Assembly (NCBI RefSeq): GCF_040581415.1
Contig: NZ_CP114014.1
Location: forward strand, 3,968,001-4,032,000
DNA: 64,000 nucleotides
Source of the DNA: Paraconexibacter sp040581415
GTDB taxonomy: Bacteria; Actinomycetota; Thermoleophilia; Solirubrobacterales; Solirubrobacteraceae
Direction: 5' to 3'
Under the pieces are notes generated by a model that had not been told where the DNA came from, ran no database searches, and was given only the letters and a program-made list of their open reading frames with translations. A program made the translations under genes and the position numbers. Positions 18,633 to 27,144 of this stretch are shown here, one piece after another. How positions within the stretch are numbered: position 1 is the stretch's first letter; each line of letters starts with the position of its first letter.

Positions 18633-19864
18633 GCGTCCGGGCGGGCGCCCAGCTGGGCGACGATCCGCAGCGCGAGCTCGACCTCGAGGCGCCGCGACTC
18701 GGCGAGGAGATCCTCGTGGGCCGCGAGCCGGTGTCGCACGGTGTTGCGGTGCACGCCGAGCCGCTCGGCGGCGCGCGACGGGCTGCCGCCCGACGCGAGG
18801 AACGCCTGCAGCGTCGTGCGGGTGCGCTGGGCACCGCGCGTGTCGGCAACGAGGGAGCCGAGCGTCCGGCGGACGAAGCGGTCGCGGGCGTCGGGGTCCC
18901 GCGAGAGCAGCGCGACGAGCTCGAAGTCCTCGTAGACCGCGACGCTCCCGGCGGGCAGGGAGCGGTGTTCCCGGGCCACGCCGGCCGTCTGGACCGCCTC
19001 GGCGTGCGCGCGCACGAAGCCGTCGATGTCGTCGTGGACGCTCGAGACCGCGACGTGCACCTCGGCCGGGGTGCTGGCGGCGTGCAGCGGCGCGGGGTCC
19101 AGGCGACCCATCGTGCTCATCCACGCGTAGACGCGGTGGCGCGCCGAGGTCGTGAGGACGCGGACCCCGCCGACCGCCGCGGCAAGGTCGGCCAGCGTGA
19201 CCTCCAGCAGGTCGTCGGACCCCGGCTCGTCCCCGCGCCAGAGGACGAGCGCGACGTGGCGCCCCGCGAGCGGGTGGTTGAGGGTCCGGGCTGCCGCCGT
19301 CGGGTCGAGCTGCTCGCCGGCCAGCAGCTTGCGGATCAGGTGCGCCCGCCGGCCGTCGACGCTGTTCTCGTGGGCCTGCCGCTCGGTCTCGTACGAGGCG
19401 CGGATCTGCCCGGCCGCCGCCCCGATGTAGGTGACGATCAGCTGGTTCAGGGTCTTGGTCGCCTGCGCCAGCAACCGCGGACCCGCGGTCGGGGCGAGCC
19501 TGTCCTGCCACCAGTCCGCGGCCAGCCCCTGCGCGCTGCGGTAGGCCTCGAGCAGCGAGATCAGCGGGATGCCGTGCTGGATCGTGCTCTGCAGCAGGTC
19601 GCCCGCCTCGACCGGCAGCGCCTCGCGCATCGCCTCGGCCGGCGTGTTGGCGATCAGGCGCTGGACGCGGGCGACGTTCGCATCGACCGCGGCCGCCATG
19701 TCGTACGCGACGTCGTCGTCCGCGAAGAACTCCGGGACGGTCTGGCGCAGGCGCTCCAGGATCGCGGCGGAGAGCTCCCCGAGGGCGCCCTCGTGCTCGA
19801 CAGCGACGCTCCGCAGCAGGGCGTCCGTCTTCGCCTGCGCAGCGCGGGCACGGTCGGTGGCCAT
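18629..19864 (-). CDS. PucR-family transcriptional regulator, divergent from P450 operon
   Basis: A 411-residue regulator. The C-terminal helix-turn-helix reads SRAAERLGVHRNTVRHRLA followed by an ELALR-type helix; the middle is the PucR GGDEF-like region (HVALVLWRGDEPGSDDLLE..). The N-terminal ~180 residues are helical and contain the conserved segment LLEAYRSAQGLAADWW. It is transcribed away from a cytochrome P450-aldehyde dehydrogenase operon. The 106 bases between them contain a perfect palindrome GGTGGCCACC (19908-19917), a fair operator candidate. This arrangement suggests it controls that pathway. The ATG at 19864 gives a compact N-terminus; the frame is open further upstream. Its stop overlaps the convergent metalloprotease stop. 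Confidence 0.85.
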   Translation of the reverse strand: MATDRARAAQAKTDALLRSVAVEHEGALGELSAAILERLRQTVPEFFADDDVAYDMAAAVDANVARVQRLIANTPAEAMREALPVEAGDLLQSTIQHGIPLISLLEAYRSAQGLAADWWQDRLAPTAGPRLLAQATKTLNQLIVTYIGAAAGQIRASYETERQAHENSVDGRRAHLIRKLLAGEQLDPTAAARTLNHPLAGRHVALVLWRGDEPGSDDLLEVTLADLAAAVGGVRVLTTSARHRVYAWMSTMGRLDPAPLHAASTPAEVHVAVSSVHDDIDGFVRAHAEAVQTAGVAREHRSLPAGSVAVYEDFELVALLSRDPDARDRFVRRTLGSLVADTRGAQRTRTTLQAFLASGGSPSRAAERLGVHRNTVRHRLAAHEDLLAESRRLEVELALRIVAQLGARPDA

Positions 19865-19907
19865 CGCCGGAGTATCGCCGACGACGGGTGCTCTAGATGC
19901 ACTACGT

Positions 19908-19917
19908 GGTGGCCACC
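19908..19917. promoter_or_regulatory. Palindrome, candidate PucR operator
   Basis: GGTGGCCACC is a perfect 10-bp palindrome in the short divergent region between the PucR and P450 genes, 41 bases upstream of the P450 -10 box TAGCGT (19958-19963). The operator role is inferred from position only. Confidence 0.4.
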
Positions 19918-19970
19918 TATGCAGCATCATGCACAAGTCTGCGCCCGGCGCCCGGGTTAGCGTCGTCCCC

Positions 19971-21239
19971 ATGCCCGGGACCCGACACTCCCCCTTCGAG
20001 ACACGGCTCGGCGACCTCGACACGTTCGCGGACGGCCCGCCGCACCCGCTCTATGCGCGCATGCGCGACGAGGCGCCCGTGATGTGGACGGACGCGCCCC
20101 CCGACTGGCCGGACTCCGACCAGCCCGGCTTCTGGAACGTCACCCGCGCCGCCGACGTGGAGCGGGTGGGCAAGGACCCGGAGACGTTCTCCTCGTGGCG
20201 CGGCGGCTTCACGATGCGCGCGGCCGAGGTCGGCTCGCTCGAGGTGCAGCGCAGCGTGATGATCGGCAAGGACGGCGCGGATCACGTCCGCATGCGCGGG
20301 ACGGTGAACAAGGCCTTCACGCCGTGGCGGGTGCGCGAGCTCGAGGCGCGCATCCGCACGGAGGCGATCGCGCTGATCGACGGCATCCTCGACGCCGGAT
20401 CCTGCGACGTCGCCGCCGACCTCGCGGGACCGCTCGCGAACGGCACGGTGTGCGGGCTGCTCGGCGTCCCCGTCGCGGACCGGGAGCAGATCAACCGCTG
20501 GACCGACGCGTTCCTGTCGGGCGACGACGAGGTGGCCGGCGGCATGCGCGGCGACGAGGCGCTGATGGCGGTGGCGCAGTACCTGATGGGCCTCATGGCT
20601 GCGCGCGCGCAGCAGCCGGAGGAGGACCTCGTCACGGCGCTCGGGCTGGCGACGTACAACGGCGAGCCGATGCCCCCGGAGGAGCAGGTCGGGGTCTTCA
20701 CCCAGCTGTTCGCGGCGGGGATCGACTCGACGAAGGGCACGATCTGCAACGGCGTCCTCGCCCTGATCGAGCACCCCGACCAGTGGGCGCTGCTGAAGGC
20801 GGACCCGTCCCTCGTCCCCGGCGCCGTCGAGGAGATGCTGCGCTGGGCGCCGGCCTTCACGCACCAGCGCCGCACCGCGACGCGCGACGTCGAGCTCGGC
20901 GGTCAGCTCATCCGCGAGGGCGACTCCGTCATCGTCTGGCTCCAGTCCTCGAGCCGCGACCCCCGCGCCATCGACCGTCCCGACACCTTCGACGTCACGC
21001 GCGGACCGAAGCGCTGCCCGCACCACGCGTTCGGCGGCGGCGGCCGGCACTTCTGCCTCGGCGCCGGCCTCGCGCGGGTCGAGCTGACCGTGTTCTTCCA
21101 GGAACTGCTCGCGCGCACCGACGATCTGCGCATGATCGGGACGCCGGTGCGGATCCGCTCGGGGTTCGTGGACGGCTTCAAGCACCTGCCCATCAGCTTC
21201 ACCGCCGTGCGGGACGCTCGCGCTGCGGCCCTGTCCTGA
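19971..21239 (+). CDS. Cytochrome P450
   Basis: A 422-residue soluble bacterial P450. The proximal I-helix motif AGIDST (about 249-254), the ExxR pair (Glu288-Arg291 in EEMLRW) and the haem loop FGGGGRHFCLG with the Cys362 ligand are all present. The reaction would be monooxygenation with electrons from ferredoxin. A ferredoxin gene is not adjacent. It is co-directional with an aldehyde dehydrogenase 20 bases downstream, suggesting oxidation of an alcohol, terpene or aromatic side chain and then of the aldehyde. Start choice: the ATG at 19971 is seven bases after TAGCGT (leaderless type); an ATG at 19929 is an alternative. The divergent PucR gene is the probable regulator. Confidence 0.92.
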   Translation: MPGTRHSPFETRLGDLDTFADGPPHPLYARMRDEAPVMWTDAPPDWPDSDQPGFWNVTRAADVERVGKDPETFSSWRGGFTMRAAEVGSLEVQRSVMIGKDGADHVRMRGTVNKAFTPWRVRELEARIRTEAIALIDGILDAGSCDVAADLAGPLANGTVCGLLGVPVADREQINRWTDAFLSGDDEVAGGMRGDEALMAVAQYLMGLMAARAQQPEEDLVTALGLATYNGEPMPPEEQVGVFTQLFAAGIDSTKGTICNGVLALIEHPDQWALLKADPSLVPGAVEEMLRWAPAFTHQRRTATRDVELGGQLIREGDSVIVWLQSSSRDPRAIDRPDTFDVTRGPKRCPHHAFGGGGRHFCLGAGLARVELTVFFQELLARTDDLRMIGTPVRIRSGFVDGFKHLPISFTAVRDARAAALS

Positions 21240-21259
21240 ACCGAACGGAGCCCGATCCC

Positions 21260-22717
21260 ATGTCCCTCGCCACCGCGACGCTCATCGACCGCGACGCCAG
21301 CACCAACTCCGACGCCGCGTCGATCGCGTCCCTGCAGGAGACCATCGCGCTCCAGAAGGCCGCCTTCCGCCACGACCCCTACCCGTCGCTGGCCGATCGC
21401 GCCGAGCACATCGGCGCGCTCGCCGGGATGCTCATGGGGGCGCGCGACCGCATCCGCGCCGCCGTCGCCGAGGACTTCGGCAGCCACCCCGACGCGTTCA
21501 CCGACCTGATCGAGATCCTGGGGCCGGCGGGCCGCGCCGCGATGGCGATCGGCGACCTCGAGGAGTGGGCACGCGCGTCCGAGCGTCCGGTCGACCCGGC
21601 GCTGTACGGGACCGCCCGCGCGTCGATGCGCCTGGAGCCCAAGGGCGTCATCGGGAACATGGCCCCGTGGAACTTCCCGTTCGAGATCGGCTGCGGCCCG
21701 GTGGTCGAGATGCTGGCCGCCGGCAACCGCGTCGTCATCAAGCCGTCGGACCTGACGCCCGCCTGCGGGGAGCTGCTCGCCGAGCTGATCGCGGCGACCT
21801 TCGACCGGGACCACGTCGCCGTCGCCGTCGGTGGGCTGGAGCTGGCGAAGGCGTTCCCGCGCCAGCCCTGGGACCACCTGCTCTACACCGGCAGCCCGGG
21901 CATCGGCCGCGAGGTGATGCGCGGCGCGGCCGAGCACCTCGTCCCCGTCACGCTCGAGCTCGGCGGAAAGTGCCCGGCGGTCCTCACCCCCAGCGGGGTG
22001 ACGCGCGCGGCGGCCGAGTCGATCGTCGGGACCAAGCTCATCAAGAACGGCCAGATGTGCATCTCCGTCGACCATGTCCGTGTCCCCCGCGAGCAGCTCG
22101 ACGACTTCGTCGCGCTGGCGGTCCAGGCCGGAGTGGCCGGGCACTCGGCGAGCGCTGACTGCACGGGCCTGATCGTCGACCGCCACCTCGCGCGCATCGA
22201 GGCGCTGCTGGACGAGGCGCGGTCCGCCGGCGCGCGCCTGGTCGAGCTCGAGCCGGGGGTCGGCGCCGACCGGCAGACGCGCCGGATGCCGCTGACGCTG
22301 GTCGTGGATCCGGACCCGTCCCTGCGCATCTGCCGCGAGGAGATCTTCGGTCCGATCCTGCCCGTCATCCCCTACGACACGCTCGACGAGGCCGTCGCGG
22401 CGATCGACGCCGACGACCGCCCGCTGGGCCTCTACGTCTTCGGGGACGACATCGAGGAGTGCGAGTCGATCGTCCGCGCCGCGCGGTCGGGCGGCGCCTG
22501 CATCAACGCCTGCGCGCTGCAGGGCGCACTTCCGAACCTCGGGTTCGGCGGCAGCGGCACGAGCGGCATGGGCCGCCACCACGGCATCGAGGGCTTCCGC
22601 GAGTTCAGCACCGCCCGCGGCGTCGTGGTCCGCGGCGAGGGGGACCACATCGACATCCTCTACCCGCCGTACGGGGACAAGGTCCAGGCGATCGTGGAGG
22701 CGGCCTTCGCAGGGTGA
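21260..22717 (+). CDS. Aldehyde dehydrogenase (coniferyl-aldehyde dehydrogenase type)
   Basis: A 485-residue NAD(P)-dependent aldehyde dehydrogenase. The cofactor-binding and catalytic residues are in place: the PWNFPFEIGCGPVVEML region, Glu233 in LELGGK, Cys267 in GQMCIS and the EEIFGPILPVIPY strand. The relatively short length and the NMAPWNFP/GFREFSTARG-type ends are more like the coniferyl/fatty-aldehyde branch than the classical ALDH family. It begins 20 bases after the P450 stop and has a CGGAG site, so the pair is probably one operon under the divergent PucR gene. The expected job is conversion of the aldehyde produced after P450 hydroxylation and alcohol oxidation. Confidence 0.9.
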   Translation: MSLATATLIDRDASTNSDAASIASLQETIALQKAAFRHDPYPSLADRAEHIGALAGMLMGARDRIRAAVAEDFGSHPDAFTDLIEILGPAGRAAMAIGDLEEWARASERPVDPALYGTARASMRLEPKGVIGNMAPWNFPFEIGCGPVVEMLAAGNRVVIKPSDLTPACGELLAELIAATFDRDHVAVAVGGLELAKAFPRQPWDHLLYTGSPGIGREVMRGAAEHLVPVTLELGGKCPAVLTPSGVTRAAAESIVGTKLIKNGQMCISVDHVRVPREQLDDFVALAVQAGVAGHSASADCTGLIVDRHLARIEALLDEARSAGARLVELEPGVGADRQTRRMPLTLVVDPDPSLRICREEIFGPILPVIPYDTLDEAVAAIDADDRPLGLYVFGDDIEECESIVRAARSGGACINACALQGALPNLGFGGSGTSGMGRHHGIEGFREFSTARGVVVRGEGDHIDILYPPYGDKVQAIVEAAFAG

Positions 22718-22748
22718 CGGGCAATCCCGCGAGCCCCGGCACGGACGT

Positions 22749-23222
22749 TCAGTCCGGGATGTACGGCGGCGCGACCCCCCAGCCCCAGCGGGGCACGGGC
22801 GCGTGCTCGGCCACCTCGGCGCCCGGCTGCGAGTTTCCCAGCGCCAGCCGCGAGCCCCACTCCGCGTAGCCCATCAGGGCTGCGCGGAACTCGGGGTCTG
22901 CGGGCAGCCCGCTGTCGTCGGCTGCCTGGCTCATGAGCGTGACGAATCGCAGCCGTTGCTCGGCGCTGATAGCGAGTCCGACGTGCTGTTCGAGCATGTG
23001 CTCATAGCCACCCTCGCCCGCGCTGTAGCGGGCGGGACCGCCCATGACCTCGGTCCACCAGAGCGTCACCGCGCGCCGGTGGTGCTCGCTGACCGACCCA
23101 CCGAAGACCGGCCCGAGCAGCGGGTCGCGCTCCACCAGGTCGTAGAACACGTCGAGCCACCGGCGGAACGCGTCGTCCCCTCCGGCCCAGTCGAAGATCG
23201 TCGGCGTCACCTTCGGCTGCAT
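22749..23222 (-). CDS. Truncated haemoglobin (group II)
   Basis: A 157-residue truncated globin. Features are the N-terminal TIFDWAGGDDAFRRWLDVFYDLV helices (GG turn before the AB region), the proximal His80 in LEQHVGLAI, Tyr27 in the B helix, and a Trp in the GYAEWGSRLAL helix, as in group II (TrHbO) proteins. Group II proteins bind O2 tightly and are linked with respiration or oxidative or nitrosative stress. It ends with a Pro/Trp-rich tail (PRWGWGVAPPYIPD), also usual in this group. The ATG at 23222 has GAGG eight bases upstream; an in-frame GTG lies at 23231. It converges with the aldehyde dehydrogenase. Confidence 0.9.
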   Translation of the reverse strand: MQPKVTPTIFDWAGGDDAFRRWLDVFYDLVERDPLLGPVFGGSVSEHHRRAVTLWWTEVMGGPARYSAGEGGYEHMLEQHVGLAISAEQRLRFVTLMSQAADDSGLPADPEFRAALMGYAEWGSRLALGNSQPGAEVAEHAPVPRWGWGVAPPYIPD

Positions 23223-23364
23223 GGCTGCCACCTCGTGGTCGGGTTCACCCGCGCCGCTGGGTGCGCGCCGTCTCGGTGTCCTGATGGGACGGCTCGCACC
23301 GAGAGCATGACCGGACCCTATCCGCCGCGACGCACGGCTGGTGCGGGCTGGGAAGGCGACGGGG

Positions 23365-24267
23365 TCAGCGGAAGTAGTGCCCCTGCTCGAGGTCGTCGAG
23401 CAACCCCGGCCCCGTCGGCTCCCAGCCCAGCAGATCCCGCGTCACGGCGCTCGAGGCCCGGATGTCGAGCGCGAGGAACCCGCCCACCCAGCCGAAGTGG
23501 TCCGCCGCGTCGGCGGCGGCGACCGATGTCACGGGGACGTCGAGACGACGGCCGACGACCTCGGCGATGGCGCGCACCGGCACGCCCTCCTCGGCGACGC
23601 CGTGCAGCGCAGAGCCCGCCGGCGCCTGCTCGAGCGCAAGGCGGAACAGCCGCGCCGCGTCTTTGCGGTGAACGGCGGGCCAGTGGTTGCCGCCGTCGCC
23701 GATGTACCCGGACACGCCCCTCTCGCGGGCGACCGCGACGACGGTCGCGACGAAGCCGTTGTCCCCGTCGCCGTGGACCGTCGGCGCCAGCCGGACGCTC
23801 GCCGCACGGACCCCGGACGACGCGAGCGAGTGGACGTACTGCTCGGACCGCATCCGCTCGCTCACGCCGGACGCCGGGTCCGGCGTGTCGTTCTCGGTGA
23901 CCAGCGACCCCGTCGCGTGCCCGGCCAGCCCGGTCGCGATCACGAGCGGCCTGTCACTCCCCTCGAGGGCCGCGCCGAGCGCCTCGATGGCGCTGCGGTC
24001 CGCAGCAGCCGCGGCGGCGAAGTTGCCGGAGAACGCCTCTTCGTGCTTGAACGCGAGGTGGATGACGCCGTCGGACGCGGCGGCGGCCGACCGCAGGCGG
24101 TCGAGGTCGTCGAGCGAGCCGCGCAGGACGGTGGCGCCGCTCGCGGCGAGTGCCTGCGCGGAGGCGTCTGAGCGGGCGAGGCCGGTGACCTCATGACCCG
24201 CCGCGAGCAGTTCGGGGACGACGGCCGAGCCGATCCAGCCGGTGGCGCCGGTGACAAACACGTGCAT
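23365..24267 (-). CDS. NAD(P)-dependent oxidoreductase of the extended SDR/epimerase type
   Basis: A 300-residue Rossmann protein starting MHVFVTGATGWIGSAVV, with the dinucleotide motif TGATGWIG, then VIHLAFKHE, and RLAPTVHGDGDNGF after the substrate-binding region. The classical YxxxK pair is not obvious; RSEQYVHSL occupies the site, so the catalytic Tyr may be shifted, as in related NAD-dependent epimerase/dehydratase family proteins. The start has a GGAGG site. It is divergent from a TetR gene, and two perfect operators lie between them; this is the classic autorepressor plus target pair. Substrate unknown. Confidence 0.85.
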   Translation of the reverse strand: MHVFVTGATGWIGSAVVPELLAAGHEVTGLARSDASAQALAASGATVLRGSLDDLDRLRSAAAASDGVIHLAFKHEEAFSGNFAAAAAADRSAIEALGAALEGSDRPLVIATGLAGHATGSLVTENDTPDPASGVSERMRSEQYVHSLASSGVRAASVRLAPTVHGDGDNGFVATVVAVARERGVSGYIGDGGNHWPAVHRKDAARLFRLALEQAPAGSALHGVAEEGVPVRAIAEVVGRRLDVPVTSVAAADAADHFGWVGGFLALDIRASSAVTRDLLGWEPTGPGLLDDLEQGHYFR

Positions 24268-24284
24268 TCCTGATCCTCCAGGGT

Positions 24285-24305
24285 TGATGACATCTTGTGT
24301 CATCA
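24285..24305. promoter_or_regulatory. TetR operator 1
   Basis: Perfect inverted repeat TGATGACA-N5-TGTCATCA just upstream of the SDR start, over its promoter region. It shares the core GATGACA..TGTCATC with operator 2; the centres are 33 bases apart, about three helical turns. Confidence 0.8.
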
Positions 24306-24318
24306 CGGTAGCACGGGT

Positions 24319-24337
24319 GATGACACTCAGTGTCATC
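24319..24337. promoter_or_regulatory. TetR operator 2
   Basis: Perfect inverted repeat GATGACAC-TCA-GTGTCATC, ending immediately before the TetR -10 box TATGCT (24338-24343). Binding here would block its own transcription. Confidence 0.8.
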
Positions 24338-24343
24338 TATGCT
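24338..24343 (+). promoter_or_regulatory. -10 box of the tetR gene
   Basis: TATGCT is six bases before the GTG start at 24350, a leaderless arrangement directly abutting operator 2. Confidence 0.6.
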
Positions 24344-24349
24344 CTGGGC

Positions 24350-24922
24350 GTGACCCGATGGGAACCGAACGCCGGCGGCCGGCTCGAAGAGGCAGCGCTC
24401 GAGCTCTTCGGGGAACACGGGTACGATCAGACGACAATCGAGGACATCGCCACGCGCGCCGGGGTCACGAAACGCACGTTCTTCCGGCACTACGCCGACA
24501 AGCGCGAGGTGCTGTTCGGCGGTGGTGATGCGTTCCAGCGCTTCTTCGTCGAGAGCCTCGCCGCCGCGCCGGCGGCGGCGACGCCGCTGGAAGCGGTCGC
24601 TGTCGCGCTCGACGCCGTGGCGGGCGCCTTCGCCGACCGCCACGAGCACTCGGCGCGGCGCCATCGCATCATCGCCGCCAGTGCGGAGCTGCGGGAGCGC
24701 GAACTGGTGAAGCTCGCCGCGGTCGCCACCGCGCTCGCGGCGGCCCTGCGGGAGCGCGGCGTCCCCGAACCCGTCGCCGGCCTGACCGCCGAGACGGCGG
24801 TCGTGGTCTTCCGCAGCGCGTATGACCGCTGGGCCACCGCGGACGGTGACGAGGCGCTGCCGGCGCTCATCCGCGAGGCGCTAACGGCACTGCAGGCGCT
24901 GACCGCCGCGCCCGGCAGCTGA
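24350..24922 (+). CDS. TetR-family repressor
   Basis: A 190-residue repressor. The N-terminal helix-turn-helix is clear: AALELFGEHGYDQTTIEDI, then ATRAGVTKRTFFRHYADKR. The C-terminal ligand domain is Ala-rich and helical. The start is a GTG (VTRWEPNAGG) six bases after the -10 box. Two near-identical perfect operators lie between it and the divergent SDR oxidoreductase, so autoregulation and control of that gene are likely, with an inducer that is probably a substrate of the oxidoreductase. Confidence 0.9.
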   Translation: MTRWEPNAGGRLEEAALELFGEHGYDQTTIEDIATRAGVTKRTFFRHYADKREVLFGGGDAFQRFFVESLAAAPAAATPLEAVAVALDAVAGAFADRHEHSARRHRIIAASAELRERELVKLAAVATALAAALRERGVPEPVAGLTAETAVVVFRSAYDRWATADGDEALPALIREALTALQALTAAPGS

Positions 24923-24997
24923 CACGGCGGCGCGGAGCGCGCCCTGCCGCCGTGCCGCGCCCCGACCGCGATGCTGCCGACGCGCGTGGTCGGCAGC
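24923..24997. terminator. Two hairpins between convergent genes
   Basis: CACGGCGGC-N14-GCCGCCGTG (24923-24954) and GCTGCCGAC-N7-GTCGGCAGC (24973-24997) are both perfect 9-bp stems. They fill the gap between tetR and the convergent DUF892 gene and probably stop transcription in both directions. T-tracts are absent, as is common in GC-rich actinobacteria. Confidence 0.6.
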
Positions 24998-25004
24998 GGC
25001 TGGG

Positions 25005-26060
25005 TCAGGCGGTGGCGCGCACGCGGTCGGCGGCCTTCATGACGCCGGCCCGGGCCTTGTGGCCGCGCTCGTAGTCGCGCACCTTCACGGCCTGCTCGTC
25101 GGTGCCGTCGTCGAGCGCCTTCGTGATCTGCGCCGCCGTCTGCTCGTCGTATCCCGGCCACGGCTCGTCACCGCGCAGCGTGGTGGCCCGCGCAGTGATC
25201 GTGCTGCGGTTCTGGTTCTTGCGCTCGTAGGCCTCGACCTTGGCCAGGTCGATCTGGGAGAGGCCGGGCAGCTTGCTGGTGACCTCGTCCGCGGTCAGCT
25301 TGTCGTAGCCGGTGATCGCGAGGTCCTGCTGGCGGGCGACAGCGCCCTTGACCCCGCCCTCGGCCTGGGCGACGCCCGGGACCTTGCGGGCCTGCCGCGC
25401 CCCGCTCTTGGCCTTCGCTGCGGTCTTGCTCGCCGCCGTCTTGGTCGAGCGGGTCGTCTTGCGCGCCGCGGTCCTGGTCTTGGTCGCGGCGGACCGAGCG
25501 GCGTCGGCCGCACCGGTCGTGGTGACGTCGTAGACGTGGTCACCCTCGACATCCGCCGAGACGACGTCCTCGGTCAGGGTCGGGATCAGCTCGAGGACCC
25601 GCCGCAGCATGGCCTCCTCGTCCTTGAGGATCGACGCCGCGAGGTCGGCGGTCTGCGTGTCGCCGACCGTGCGGGCGAGGCGCTCGAGCGCGGTGTACGT
25701 GGCGATCTCCAGCGCTTCGGTCGCGCAGGTGTCCTTGGCGTTCTTGAGGATCTTCTCCTCGCCGCCCGTCCCGCGGAGCATGTCCAGCGGCGTCTTCGTC
25801 AGCGCGAGTGCCTGGCCGATGATCGTCTCCGCCAGGCCCACCGCGGCGAGCAGCGGGTTCTGACCCTGCTCGAGCTCCTGCAGGCGCTTGCCGACGCGCT
25901 CGGCGTGGTCCTGCGTCTCACCGAGGTGCTTCTCCAGGCCGGTGCGGTAGGCACCGCGCGGCGTGATCGCGATCTGGGACTGCAGCACGCGCACGAGCGC
26001 GTGCTCGCTGGCGTGGGCTTCGTTGAGGTACTGCACGACCTTCTGGTCAGCGGTGTCCAT
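25005..26060 (-). CDS. DUF892 (YciF-like) ferritin-like protein with long basic tail
   Basis: A 351-residue protein. Residues ~1-150 are a four-helix ferritin-like domain of the DUF892/YciE-YciF group, with Glu and His ligands in NEAHASEHALVRVL, HLGETQDHAERV, ATEALEIATYTALE and KDEEAMLRRVL. A Lys/Ala/Thr-rich disordered section (~190-235: TKTAASKTAAKAK) follows. Then come two repeats of a small helical motif, ITGYDKLTADEVTSKLPGL with KVEAYERKNQNRST, and WPGYDEQTAAQITKALDDG with KVRDYERGHKARAG. The basic tail could bind DNA, as in Dps-like protectants. These proteins are tied to stress. The CAGGAA site supports the ATG at 26060. Confidence 0.8.
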   Translation of the reverse strand: MDTADQKVVQYLNEAHASEHALVRVLQSQIAITPRGAYRTGLEKHLGETQDHAERVGKRLQELEQGQNPLLAAVGLAETIIGQALALTKTPLDMLRGTGGEEKILKNAKDTCATEALEIATYTALERLARTVGDTQTADLAASILKDEEAMLRRVLELIPTLTEDVVSADVEGDHVYDVTTTGAADAARSAATKTRTAARKTTRSTKTAASKTAAKAKSGARQARKVPGVAQAEGGVKGAVARQQDLAITGYDKLTADEVTSKLPGLSQIDLAKVEAYERKNQNRSTITARATTLRGDEPWPGYDEQTAAQITKALDDGTDEQAVKVRDYERGHKARAGVMKAADRVRATA

Positions 26061-26230
26061 GCGAGATTCCTGTCTGTTGTTGCGGGAAGGGGGCCTTCCG
26101 GCGCACTGTCAGCCGGGAAGAACATGCGACCGCCGGCGCCGGGCGCAGCAGCGATCACTGAAGGTCTGCCCGACACCGACCGGGCGCACGCATGGATGTG
26201 CCGGGGTCGTCCGACGCCTGCGGCAGATCG

Positions 26231-27112
26231 TCACCCGGCCGGGAACGACGTGAAGCGCTCGGTCGCAAGGGGACGCCCGGTGGCGCGCAGCTGCGCGGCG
26301 GCGTCGCTCGCGGCCCAGGCGCCGAAGTCGGCGAACACCCGCCGGACCAGTGCCTCGGCGTCGCCCTCCGGGCCGAGCGCCGACCGGGCGACGGCGTCCA
26401 GCGCGTCCTGCTGGGACAGCGCAGGCGCAGTCCGCCGCGCCGCCGGGACCGCCGACAGCGCGAGCGGTGTCCCGTCCGGCGCCTGGACACCCGACCGGGA
26501 GGCGAAGAGCAGGACCGCGCCCGCGTCGGTCCCGGGCTCGTCGCCGGCGAACCGGGCCTCCAGACGTCCGAGGCGATACGGGACCTCCGACCACGTGAGC
26601 TGGACGAACTGGGCCTGCGTCAGCCAGAGGACCGCGCTCCGGACGGCGGTGCCCGGGCTCGCGAAGACGGTCGCCGGGAGCGAGCCGTACGGTGCCAGGT
26701 GGGCGGACGGGCCGACGTCGAAGTCGTGCAGCTGACCGGCGAGGGCGAGGACGTCGCGGTCGGCCGGGGCGTCGAAATGGGCGAACTTGAGGCGCAACGT
26801 CGCCGGCGCGCCGTTGGACCCGATCGCGAGCATCGGCAACCGTCCCGCCGTGGGCCCGGAGTACGCGGCGATGGTGCGCTCGCGTTCGGCCGCCGGGAGG
26901 TCCGCGAGCAGGCTGACCTCGTCCGCCTCGAGACGGTAGGAGCCCACCGGACGATCCCACGGGTACCCGAACGCGTGGGCAAGCGTCGCATCCTCGTAGG
27001 GGCGCGGGCCGACGTTGCTCATCAGGCGTGCATAGAACCGCCAGAAGTCGTCGTCCGGCATCGCGAAGCGCTCGCGCAGCAGCGGCTCGTCGATCGCCGG
27101 CCATGGGGTCAC
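26231..27112 (-). CDS. Conserved protein of unknown function
   Basis: A 293-residue protein starting VTPWPAIDEPLLRERF at a GTG. No family is certain. The middle segment LPMLAIGSNGAPATLRLKF, followed by HLAPYGSLPATVFASPG and LWLTQAQFVQLTWSEV, loosely recalls gamma-glutamylcyclotransferase-like proteins (an ..GSN.. glycine turn), but the evidence is weak. It lacks a signal peptide and membrane helices. It follows the helicase-nuclease gene by 32 bases in the same direction and might be transcribed with it. A longer in-frame start at 27193 would overlap the helicase gene and is less likely. Confidence 0.6.
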   Translation of the reverse strand: MTPWPAIDEPLLRERFAMPDDDFWRFYARLMSNVGPRPYEDATLAHAFGYPWDRPVGSYRLEADEVSLLADLPAAERERTIAAYSGPTAGRLPMLAIGSNGAPATLRLKFAHFDAPADRDVLALAGQLHDFDVGPSAHLAPYGSLPATVFASPGTAVRSAVLWLTQAQFVQLTWSEVPYRLGRLEARFAGDEPGTDAGAVLLFASRSGVQAPDGTPLALSAVPAARRTAPALSQQDALDAVARSALGPEGDAEALVRRVFADFGAWAASDAAAQLRATGRPLATERFTSFPAG

Positions 27113-27144
27113 CCGGCCGACGGTACCGCCGGCGGCGTCCCGTG

